From the NCBI RefSeq assembly GCF_019635455.1, contig NZ_JAHBZJ010000001.1:248001-312000 (forward strand): a DNA stretch of 64,000 nucleotides. The letters run 5' to 3'. Shown here piece after piece: positions 56,345 to 63,182 of the stretch. Numbering within the stretch: the stretch's first letter is position 1; each line of letters opens with the position of its first letter. The stretch comes from Sphingomonas sp. Lineage in GTDB: Bacteria; Pseudomonadota; Alphaproteobacteria; Sphingomonadales; Sphingomonadaceae. The translations under genes and the position numbers were made by a program. The notes under the pieces were generated by a model that was not told where the DNA came from, ran no database searches, and saw nothing but the letters and a program-made list of their open reading frames with translations.

Positions 56345-56998
56345 ATGCCGCTCGAAATCACCGGATTCGACTGGGTTCCCGACTTTGCAAAGGGGTTTGT
56401 GCGCGACCTGCGCCCGCGCTGGGCGTGCGAGGAGATCGGCCTGCCCTATTCGATGCGACTGCTCCAGGCCACCGCGCCCCGGCCGGCCGATTATTTTCGG
56501 GAACAACCCTGGGGCCAGGTTCCCGCGCTTCGCGACGGCGATGTCCGCATGTTCGAAAGCGGCGCGATCCTGCTCCACCTTGGTGAAAAGGACGAACGGC
56601 TGCTGCCGCGCGATCCGCAGGCGCGGGCGACGGCGATCAGCTGGGTGTTCGCGGCGCTCAACAGCGTCGAGCCGATGATGCTCGAACTCGCCAATATCCG
56701 GATCTTCGCGGCGGATGAGGAATGGGCGCAGTTGCGGCGCCCCGGTCTGATGGCGTTCGCCGGGCAGCGGCTGGACCGGCTGGCGGACGCGATGGAGGGG
56801 CGCGACTGGCTGGCGGGCCGGTTCGGAATCGCCGACATCGCAATGGCGACGGTGCTGCGCCAGGCGGAAGGGAGCGGCCTGATCGAGGAGCGCCCCGTCC
56901 TCCTCACCTATCTTGAACGCGCGCTCGAACGCCCCGCATTCCGGCGCGCCCTGGCCGCGCAGCTTGCCGATTTCAAACCCGATCCGGTCGCCGCCTGA
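56345..56998 (+). CDS. Glutathione S-transferase-family protein
   Basis: 217 residues. N-terminal thioredoxin-like half (VRDLRPRWACEEIGLPYSMRLL, QPWGQVPALRDGDVRMFESGAILLHLGE) followed by an all-helical C-terminal domain (WLAGRFGIADIAMATVLR). QVPAL gives the cis-Pro and ES the glutathione contacts. 24 nt after the VOC gene. Probably conjugates or isomerises an electrophile; substrate unknown. Confidence 0.85.
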   Translation: MPLEITGFDWVPDFAKGFVRDLRPRWACEEIGLPYSMRLLQATAPRPADYFREQPWGQVPALRDGDVRMFESGAILLHLGEKDERLLPRDPQARATAISWVFAALNSVEPMMLELANIRIFAADEEWAQLRRPGLMAFAGQRLDRLADAMEGRDWLAGRFGIADIAMATVLRQAEGSGLIEERPVLLTYLERALERPAFRRALAAQLADFKPDPVAA

Positions 56999-57022
56999 AC
57001 GGCGCATCGCAGGAGAAGAACG

Positions 57023-57748
57023 ATGACCTATGTCGAAGGATTCCTGACCCCCGTCCCCACCGCAAACCGGGACGCGTATCTGGCACATGCCGAACGGGCG
57101 ATCGACCTGTTTACCGGGCTGGGCGCGGCGCGCTTCGTCGAGGCGTGGGGCGACGATGTCCCGGACGGCAAGATCAACGACCTCAAACAGGCGGTGAAGC
57201 TGAAGGAGGACGAAACCGTCCTGTTCAGCTGGCTCGAATATCCCGACAAGGCGACCCGCGACGCGGCGAACGAACGGATGATGAGCGATCCGGCCATGGC
57301 GGAAATGGCCAGCGACATGCCCTTTGACGGCAGCCGCATGATGTTCGCCGGATTCGAAACGATCGTCGATACCGGCGCCGCCGACGCGCCCGGCTATATC
57401 GACGGCATCGTGCTGGCGGTGCCGGAAGCGAACCGCGAGGCGTATCGCGCGTTCAACGAACACACCGCCGCGATCTTTCGCGAATATGGCGCGCTGCGCA
57501 TCGTCGAGAACTGGGGCGACCCGGTTCCCGACGGGCAGGTGACCGATTTCAACCGCGCGACGCTGCGCCAGGACGGCGAGCGGGTGGTCTTTTCATGGAT
57601 CGAATGGCCCGGAAAGGACGCACGCGATGCGGCCTGGGGAAAGATCATGGAGGATGAGCGGATGAAGCCGCCCGCCGACATGGGATTCGATGGCAAACGG
57701 ATGATGTGGGGTGGATTCACCCCGGTTCTCGACACCGCCGCACGCTGA
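57023..57748 (+). CDS. Tandem DUF1428 protein
   Basis: 241 residues, two copies of the DUF1428 domain (about 1-118 and 122-241). Shared blocks are Y(V/I)(E/D)G, VP..NR.AY, EAWGDDVPDGK / ENWGDPVPDGQ, FSW(L/I)E(Y/W)P, and FDG.RM(M)(F/W)(A/G)GF. Family members are normally single-domain, about 117 residues. Function unknown; a ferredoxin-like dimeric fold is expected, so the fusion would make an intramolecular dimer. Confidence 0.85.
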   Translation: MTYVEGFLTPVPTANRDAYLAHAERAIDLFTGLGAARFVEAWGDDVPDGKINDLKQAVKLKEDETVLFSWLEYPDKATRDAANERMMSDPAMAEMASDMPFDGSRMMFAGFETIVDTGAADAPGYIDGIVLAVPEANREAYRAFNEHTAAIFREYGALRIVENWGDPVPDGQVTDFNRATLRQDGERVVFSWIEWPGKDARDAAWGKIMEDERMKPPADMGFDGKRMMWGGFTPVLDTAAR

Positions 57749-57761
57749 ACGGAGAAACGCA

Positions 57762-58526
57762 ATGGCCAATCCCCATGGCAGCTGGATCTGGTACGAACTG
57801 CTGACCAGCGACGCGCCCGCCGCAATCGATTTCTACCGGCGGGTGATCGGCTGGGTGCCTACGAAATTCCCCGGCGCCCCTGGCGACTATACGATCGTCA
57901 ACGCCGGCAGCGAGGGAAATGGCGTCGGCGGCATCATGCCCAATCCGATGGACACCGCGCCGGTGTGGCTGGGCTATATCGGCGTCGATGATGTCGATGC
58001 CAGCGTCGCGCTGATCGAATCGCTGGGCGGCACCGTCCATATGCCGCCGACGACGATGGAGGGGGTCGGGCGAATGGCGCTGGTCCAGGACCCGCAGGGC
58101 GCGAAATTCCACGTCATGCGCGGGGCCAGCCCGGAGGACAGCCGCGCCTATTCCCGCACCGAGATGGGCAAGGCCAGCTGGAACGAACTGCAAACCGGCG
58201 ACGACTCCGCCGCGCTCGATTTCTACGGCCGGGCATTCGGGTGGAAAAAGAATGGCGCGATGCCGATGCCGTGGGGCGAATACAGCTTTCTCCACATGTC
58301 GGGCGATGACGCGGTGTGGGGCGCGATGATGCCGCGCGAAAATAGCGAACGGGCGATCGGCTGGACCTTCTATTTCCGCGTTCCCGACATCGACGCGGCG
58401 CATGCGAAGGTCAGGGAACTGGGCGGAACGCCGCATAGCGACCCGATGGAGGTGCCGGGCGGCGAGCGCGTGTTCCACGCCAGCGACCCACAGGGCGCCA
58501 CATTCGGCCTCGTTGCACCGCGATAG
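57762..58526 (+). CDS. VOC-family protein with two glyoxalase-like domains
   Basis: 254 residues. Domain 1 (about 6-125, IWYELLTSDAPAAIDFYRRVIGW ... KFHVMRG) and domain 2 (about 138-252, SWNELQTGDDSAALDFYGRAFGW ... FGLVAPR). Each half carries the beta-alpha-beta-beta-beta pattern. Each half would supply paired modules for metal binding. GGAG SD. Substrate unknown. Confidence 0.87.
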   Translation: MANPHGSWIWYELLTSDAPAAIDFYRRVIGWVPTKFPGAPGDYTIVNAGSEGNGVGGIMPNPMDTAPVWLGYIGVDDVDASVALIESLGGTVHMPPTTMEGVGRMALVQDPQGAKFHVMRGASPEDSRAYSRTEMGKASWNELQTGDDSAALDFYGRAFGWKKNGAMPMPWGEYSFLHMSGDDAVWGAMMPRENSERAIGWTFYFRVPDIDAAHAKVRELGGTPHSDPMEVPGGERVFHASDPQGATFGLVAPR

Positions 58527-58537
58527 GGAGAGACAGG

Positions 58538-59002
58538 ATGGCGGAACATGAACTGGTCGTCGAACGGCTGATGGATGCGCCGGCGAGCGCGTTGTGGCGC
58601 GCCTATACGGATCATCTCGACGCGTGGTTCTGCCCCCCGCCCTGGCGCGCCGAGGTGCAGGAGATGGATTTGCGCCCGGGCGGCAGCGCATCGATCACCA
58701 TGTACGGCCCGAATGGCGAAGTGATGCCCAATCGCGGCGTCTATCTGGAGGTCGTGCCGGAACGGCTGATCGTCTTCACCGACGCCTTCACTCCGGGCTG
58801 GGACCCGGCAGGCGCGCCGTTCATGGTCGGCAGCTTCGCGTTCGAGCCGCAAAGCGACGGCAGGACACGCTACCAGGGGCGCGCCCGTCACTGGACGGCG
58901 GAGGCAAAGGCGCAGCACGCGGCGATGGGCTTCCATGAAGGCTGGGGAAAGGTCGCCGAACAATGGGAAGCGGTCGCCCGGCGCATCGCCGCCGAACCCT
59001 AG
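58538..59002 (+). CDS. AHSA1/SRPBCC-family protein
   Basis: 154 residues. VVERLMDAPASALWRAYTDHLDAWFCPP is the AHSA1 start, then GGSASITMYGPNGEVMPNRGVYLEVVPERLIVFTDAF and GFHEGWGKVAEQWEAV (each a family motif). It binds a hydrophobic ligand or acts as a partner. Its stop TAG lies inside the CTAG target duplicated by the adjacent mobile element. Confidence 0.87.
   Translation: MAEHELVVERLMDAPASALWRAYTDHLDAWFCPPPWRAEVQEMDLRPGGSASITMYGPNGEVMPNRGVYLEVVPERLIVFTDAFTPGWDPAGAPFMVGSFAFEPQSDGRTRYQGRARHWTAEAKAQHAAMGFHEGWGKVAEQWEAVARRIAAEP
58999..59002. repeat. CTAG target-site duplication, left copy
   Basis: CTAG immediately before the 16-bp inverted repeat; the right copy is 60848-60851. CTAG is the expected IS5-family (YTAR) target duplication. 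It contains the AHSA1 stop codon. Confidence 0.75.
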
Positions 59003-59018
59003 GCGGCGTGGACAAATT
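59003..59018 (+). repeat. Left terminal inverted repeat
   Basis: GCGGCGTGGACAAATT, matching the reverse complement of 60832-60847 base for base. Confidence 0.85.
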
Positions 59019-59215
59019 TGAGCCAGTATCTGGCGGTCGCGAGATGGACCATCCCGAGGAAGCTGTCGGCCAGTTGATCGTATCGGGGCAAGCCGATCAG
59101 CGCATCATGATCGAGCGGTTCTGTTCGGGACGCCTGCCTCGACCACGGTTTTCTGGCTCGATCGGTAGCAAGCTCTTCAAAATCCGCCATTCCGCTTCGG
59201 TGCAATCGCCCCGGC
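59003..59215 (-). pseudogene. Decayed IS5-family transposase (N- and C-terminal ends only)
   Basis: Minus strand. One frame gives AEWRILKSLLPIEPENRGRG (about 59190-59130), the typical IS5 N-terminus, and stops at about 59096. Another frame gives the C-terminus YDQLADSFLGMVHLATARYWLKFVHAA (blocks about 59085-59003), whose last codons are part of the terminal repeat. The whole catalytic middle is missing, so this is a deleted relic of the element that owns the terminal repeats. Confidence 0.75.
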
Positions 59216-59284
59216 TCAAATCCGCCTCCAAAAGGCAGCTTTGAATCAACCCGCTCGCGTAGCGTCAATGACCTTCGCGGCTAA

Positions 59285-60051
59285 TTAGGCCGTAGACTCA
59301 TAAGCTCGCAGCCACAGCCGCATTGAGGCGAGCTGGACCATGGCGAGGAAGTTGGCAGCGAGCTTGTCGTATCGTGTGGCGACGCGGCGGAAGTGCTTCA
59401 GCTTGGAGAAGAACCGCTCGATCAGGTTGGGCTCGCGGTAGAGCCGCTTGCTGAAGCAGGGCTTCCACTTGCGGTTGCTCTTCGGCGGGATGTTGGGTGT
59501 GGCGCCCTGGTCTTGGATAAGCGCGCGGATGCGGTCGGCATCGTAGACCTTGTCCGCCAGCACGATGGTGCGTGGGCCGAGACGGTCGAGTAGCGTGTCG
59601 GCGATCTGACCATCGTGCGTCTGGCCCGCGGTCAGGCCGAGCCGGATCGGGAGGCTTTGCGCATCGACAACGACGTGGATCTTGGTCGTGAGCCCGCCGC
59701 GTGATCGACCGAGACAGTGATCTGCACCCCCTTTTTTGCTGTCGCGGCCTGCTGGTGGGCGCGAACGGAAGTGCTGTCGATCATCTGGATGTCGCCGTCG
59801 TGGGCGGCGGGGATGGCGTCCATCAACCGATCCCACACGCCTGCCTTCCGCCATCGGACGAAGCGATTGTAACAGGTGGTACGCGGGCCATAGCGGTCCG
59901 GCAGGTCGCGCCATGGCGCACCGGAACGCAGCATCCAGAAGATGCCGTTCAGCGTGCGACGATCATCGACGCGCGGCACACCTCGCGGTTTGTTGGGCAG
60001 CAGCGGCTCGATCACGCGCCACTCGAAGTCGGTCAGATCATATCGGCTCAT
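59285..60051 (-). CDS. IS5-family transposase made by programmed -1 frameshift
   Basis: OrfA 60051-59632 (139 residues; YDLTDFEWRVIEPLLPNK, MIDSTSVRAHQQA with the first catalytic Asp) continues into orfB, which ends at 59285 (GRSRGGLTTKIHVVVDAQ, VLADKVYDADRI with the second Asp, and NLIERFFSKLKHFRRVATRYDK with the catalytic Glu). Between them is A6G5 (59727-59737), i.e. the slippery A_AAA_AAG; a -1 slip joins the frames as KKGGADHCLGRSRGG. The DDE transposase is otherwise intact. Confidence 0.88.
59727..59737 (-). other. A6G5 -1 ribosomal frameshift site
   Basis: Minus-strand AAAAAAGGGGG at the orfA/orfB junction. A_AAA_AAG is the classic slippery heptamer of the IS427 group. Slipping joins AATAKKG to GADHCLG in frame. 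Confidence 0.85.
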
Positions 60052-60088
60052 GCCGACGCTGAATCAGATGTAGCGTGCGCGGGGAAGC

Positions 60089-60439
60089 CTATGCTGGCCC
60101 CGTCGGAGCATCTCCGTCCGGTTGGGGAGGAGCATCGTAGAGCGATCCGCCGCCCCAAGTAGGCGGAAGGTCGAGATCAGCCTGTTCGCACCAAGTAAGC
60201 CGCCCGCCCTTGTAGGCGTTGCTCTCGACAAGATCGGTGTGAACGGTCCTCATCGCCAGCATCAGAGCTTGAACGCCGTCCAACCCGCACGCGTAACGCC
60301 GGACTTCCCGCTCCGGCCAGCCTACCGAATACCGGCACTGAAACTCCCCACCGGGGGCCTTGAAAGGCATGTAGAAGCGCACCGGCAGGCTACAGCCATC
60401 CAGCTCAAACTCGCGTTCCAGAAAAGCCGCGTCGTCCAT
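60089..60439 (-). CDS. Cargo hypothetical protein (DUF6968-like)
   Basis: 116 residues from ATG 60439 with GGAGGGGCGG directly upstream. FLEREFELDGCSLPVRFYMPF and FQCRYSVGWPEREVRRYACGLDGVQALMLAM are its conserved-looking blocks and resemble the small DUF6968 proteins. Function unknown. It is inside the outer element and likely a passenger. Confidence 0.5.
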   Translation of the reverse strand: MDDAAFLEREFELDGCSLPVRFYMPFKAPGGEFQCRYSVGWPEREVRRYACGLDGVQALMLAMRTVHTDLVESNAYKGGRLTWCEQADLDLPPTWGGGSLYDAPPQPDGDAPTGPA

Positions 60440-60498
60440 CCGCCCCTCCATCGAGCCGGGTCTGACACGACATGCACGCGGCGCCAACCTTTATGAGT

Positions 60499-60777
60499 TC
60501 ACGACCTAGGGAAAGAAACGGCCTCACTGGCATCCTCGTCCGTAAAACCGCGTTCCGCACGATTGTGCGGCGTCGCGTCACTGGTCCAACTCCGAAGCTG
60601 CGGCTCATCGCGCTGCAAAGCGATCCAGAGGCTTTCGCTGAGATCACCAACCATGTGCGTCACTTCACGGATGCGGCTCCACCCCGAACTGACTCTGTCG
60701 ATGGCGTTCCCTTCGCCTTCAGCGCGACGAATGATGCGCTGGATCGCTATCGATTCTGCCAAAATCAGGCCCTCCAA
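60499..60777 (-). CDS. Possible small cargo ORF
   Basis: 92 residues on the minus strand, beginning MEGLILAESIAIQRIIRRAEGEG and including REVTHMVGDLSESLWIALQ. No SD and only moderate codon bias; a plus-strand ORF of similar length (60472-60810) competes. Same strand as the neighbouring cargo gene. Doubtful. Confidence 0.3.
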   Translation of the reverse strand: MEGLILAESIAIQRIIRRAEGEGNAIDRVSSGWSRIREVTHMVGDLSESLWIALQRDEPQLRSWTSDATPHNRAERGFTDEDASEAVSFPRS

Positions 60778-60831
60778 TGGAGTGCGGACCCTAAATGTGT
60801 TGGCGGCTGAGGGGAACCAACATCAAGCCAG

Positions 60832-60847
60832 AATTTGTCCACGCCGC
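60832..60847 (-). repeat. Right terminal inverted repeat
   Basis: AATTTGTCCACGCCGC on the plus strand, the exact reverse complement of 59003-59018; followed by CTAG. Confidence 0.85.
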
Positions 60848-60851
60848 CTAG
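60848..60851. repeat. CTAG target-site duplication, right copy
   Basis: CTAG, matching 58999-59002. It contains the J-domain gene stop (60848-60850, minus). Confidence 0.75.
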
Positions 60852-61453
60852 GCGAAGGCGGCCGATACCTTGAGTTGCTGATAGGCTTCGATCACGCGCT
60901 GCAACATCGCTTCGTGGCTGCGATCTCCGCCATTGCGATCGGGATGATATTTGCGCACCAGTTCCGAATAGCGCCGCCGCAGCGCGCCGCGATCGGCGTC
61001 GATGTCCAGCGCGAGCGTCCTGAGCGCCTCGCGATCGCGCCCGGTCAAGGGCCGGCCGTCCTTGCGCCCCGCCGGCACCGCATCGCGCCATCGCGCGCCG
61101 ATCGCGTCGAGCGGATCGGAAAAATCGGCCCATCGCGGCGGCCGATCCGCACCGCCGGTGGCGTTGAACGCGCGCGTCTCACGCTCCCAACCGGCAAAGG
61201 GGCGCTGCGCCTCATGGATCTCGTCGGGGCTCATCCCGCTGAAATAATTATATCCCGCGTTGAACGCGCGGACATGGTCGAGACACAGCCAGCGAAACGC
61301 GCGCGGGCCGTCGCCCTCGCCCGCGCCGCCCGGCATCGGCGCGCGAAACTCGCCCGGTTCGCGGCAGCCCGGCTCGGCGCACAGCCTTCCGTCCGCCTCC
61401 ACGCGGCCGTGGAAGCGGGAATGCGGTCGATCCTTTCGCGGTTCGCGGGCCAT
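60848..61453 (-). CDS. J-domain (DnaJ-like) protein
   Basis: 201 residues from ATG 61453 with GGAG upstream. The C-terminal J domain (about 130-201) has the HPD motif (LVRKYHPDRNGGDRS) and flanking helices. The N-terminal part has two Cys (LCAEPGCREPGEF) and WLCLDHVRAFNAGYNYFSGM, a layout common in alphaproteobacterial J proteins. A DnaK co-chaperone is inferred. Its stop is inside the element's CTAG duplication. Confidence 0.88.
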   Translation of the reverse strand: MAREPRKDRPHSRFHGRVEADGRLCAEPGCREPGEFRAPMPGGAGEGDGPRAFRWLCLDHVRAFNAGYNYFSGMSPDEIHEAQRPFAGWERETRAFNATGGADRPPRWADFSDPLDAIGARWRDAVPAGRKDGRPLTGRDREALRTLALDIDADRGALRRRYSELVRKYHPDRNGGDRSHEAMLQRVIEAYQQLKVSAAFA

Positions 61454-61488
61454 GGTTCTCCGGCGCAAAAACCGCTTATATAGGGGCC

Positions 61489-61776
61489 ATGACCGATCGC
61501 GCCACCGGCCCCGTCGCCCGTGAAATCCAGTCCCGACTTATGGCGGCACTCGCCCCGTCACAGCTGGACGTCGTCAACGACAGCGCCCGGCATCGCGGCC
61601 ATATGGGCGACGATGGCAGCGGCGAATCGCATTTCACCGTGGTGATCGAAAGCGCGATGTTTGCCGGCAAGTCACGCCTCGACCGCCAGCGGATGGTCAA
61701 TCGCGCGCTCGGCGACCTGATGACCGATCGCGTCCATGCGATGGCGATTCGCGCCACCGCGCCGGGAGAGCGATGA
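61489..61776 (+). CDS. BolA-family protein
   Basis: 95 residues. IQSRLMAALAPSQLDVVNDSARHRGH and GESHFTVVIESAMFAGKSRLDRQRMVNRALGDLM are the BolA pattern; the RHRGH/SHF His residues are those that can bind an Fe-S cluster with a monothiol glutaredoxin. Probably a regulator of iron or stress. Overlaps the NUDIX gene (ATGA). Confidence 0.92.
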   Translation: MTDRATGPVAREIQSRLMAALAPSQLDVVNDSARHRGHMGDDGSGESHFTVVIESAMFAGKSRLDRQRMVNRALGDLMTDRVHAMAIRATAPGER

Positions 61777-62225
61777 GCAGTCGCGCGCCCCGCCCGGCCG
61801 CGCGCATCCTGCTGACCGATCCGGCGGGGCGGGTATTGATGTTCCGGTTCACGCCCGACGACCGCCCGCCCTTCTGGTGTACGCCGGGCGGCGCGCTCGA
61901 TCCGGGGGAAAGCTACGAAGCGGCGGCGCGGCGCGAACTGCGCGAGGAAACCGGCCTCGATCTCGACTGCGGTCCCCAGGTGGCGCGACGCGTCGTCGAT
62001 TTCGTGACGATCGAGGGCGTACCGGTCACCGCCGACGAACGCTATTTCGCGGTCACCACCCAGACGACCGATATCGCGAGCGCCGGTCATACCGCGCTCG
62101 AACGGCGCGTGATGCGCAGCTGGCGCTGGTTCGATCCCGCCGCGCTCGCCGCGCAGGACGAACCCTATTTCCCCGAAGACCTGATCGACCTGCTGCTCGC
62201 GAATGGAGGTGGCCATGGAATATGA
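61773..62225 (+). CDS. NUDIX hydrolase
   Basis: 150 residues. NUDIX box in GGALDPGESYEAAARRELREETGLDLD (G...5E..7REUXEE pattern: GESYEAAARRELREET). Hydrolyses a nucleoside diphosphate linked to something else; substrate unknown. Its stop overlaps the pirin start by 11 nt. Confidence 0.92.
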   Translation: MSSRAPRPAARILLTDPAGRVLMFRFTPDDRPPFWCTPGGALDPGESYEAAARRELREETGLDLDCGPQVARRVVDFVTIEGVPVTADERYFAVTTQTTDIASAGHTALERRVMRSWRWFDPAALAAQDEPYFPEDLIDLLLANGGGHGI

Positions 62226-63117
62226 CGACCTTGTGATCCAGACGATTGCGCCGACCACCCACGATCTGGGCGGGTTCAAGGTGCATCGCACCCTGCCCTC
62301 TCGCCCGCGCACGATGGTCGGCCCGTTCATCTTCTTCGATCAGATGGGGCCGGCGCATCTCGACATTGGCCAGGGGATCGACGTGCGCCCCCATCCGCAC
62401 ATCAATCTCGCCACCGTGACCTATCTGTTCGCCGGCGCGATTGACCATCGCGACAGCCTCGGCACGATGGCGACGATCGAGCCGGGGGCGGTCAATCTGA
62501 TGACCGCCGGCAAGGGGATCGCCCATTCCGAGCGATCGCCGCAGATTCAGCGCGACATCGGCCCCGAACTGTCGGGGATCCAGACCTGGCTCGCGCTTCC
62601 CGAAACCTTCGAGGAGATCGACCCGGCATTCGAACATGTCGGCGCGATCGAGCTGCCGGTCGTCGAAAGCGGCGGCGCGCGGGCGCGCGTCATCATGGGA
62701 TCGCTCTGGGGCGTCAGCGCGCCGACCACCACCTATGCCGCTACCATCTACGCCGATATCGCATTGTCGCCCGGCGGCAGCGTCCCGATCGACGGCGAAG
62801 CGGATGAACGCGCCGTCTATGTCGCGATGGGGCGGGCAGACCTTGACGGGATCGAACTCGAACCACAGACGCTCTACGTGTTGCGCCCCGGCATCGCGGC
62901 GCGCCTGCATTCGGCGTCCGGCGCACGCGTCATGCTGTGTGGGGGTGAAGCCTTCGCGACACCGCGCCACGTCTGGTGGAACTTCGTGTCGTCCAGCCGC
63001 GATCGCATCCATCAGGCCAGGGAGGACTGGAAAGCGGGGCGCTTTCCGATCGTGCCGGGCGACGAAGCCGAGTTCATCCCGCTGCCGGAAGTGCCAAAGA
63101 CGGTGAGCTATCCCTGA
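62215..63117 (+). CDS. Pirin-family protein
   Basis: 300 residues from ATG 62215 with GGAGGTGG upstream. Two cupins: MVGPFIFFDQMGPA, RPHPHINLATVTYLFAGAIDHRDSLG (metal-binding His) and LMTAGKGIAHSERSP are typical; the C-terminal part ends NFVSSSRDRIHQAREDWKAGRF. Iron-binding; possible quercetinase or regulator activity. Confidence 0.93.
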   Translation: MEYDDLVIQTIAPTTHDLGGFKVHRTLPSRPRTMVGPFIFFDQMGPAHLDIGQGIDVRPHPHINLATVTYLFAGAIDHRDSLGTMATIEPGAVNLMTAGKGIAHSERSPQIQRDIGPELSGIQTWLALPETFEEIDPAFEHVGAIELPVVESGGARARVIMGSLWGVSAPTTTYAATIYADIALSPGGSVPIDGEADERAVYVAMGRADLDGIELEPQTLYVLRPGIAARLHSASGARVMLCGGEAFATPRHVWWNFVSSSRDRIHQAREDWKAGRFPIVPGDEAEFIPLPEVPKTVSYP

Positions 63118-63182
63118 AAGGGGCTTGAAGCCCCGCCGACGATGCAACAAACCGCATATTCGAAAAATTGCGGAGAGATGGC

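Larger units (their letters stand above)
59284..60075 (-). mobile_element. IS5-family (IS427-type) insertion sequence
   Basis: Complete-looking IS with orfA/orfB transposase on the minus strand (59285-60051). Exact ends are unclear; imperfect candidate repeats are TAGACTCATAAGC on the left and CATCTGATTCAGC reading inwards from the right. Inserted in the relic/cargo of the outer element. Confidence 0.7.
59003..60847. mobile_element. IS5-type nested element, 1.85 kb, with 16-bp terminal repeats
   Basis: Ends are perfect inverted repeats GCGGCGTGGACAAATT: left 59003-59018 and right 60832-60847, flanked by CTAG duplications. The left end holds a decayed IS5-type transposase whose C-terminus runs into the terminal repeat. 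A second, apparently complete IS5/IS427-group element (about 59284-60075) and cargo ORFs lie inside. The right side (60440-60831) shows at most one weak ORF. Confidence 0.8.

Noticed and set aside
60472..60810. Plus-strand ORF in the mobile island
   Set aside because: No SD or family, and it competes with a minus-strand ORF on the same strand as the cargo gene.
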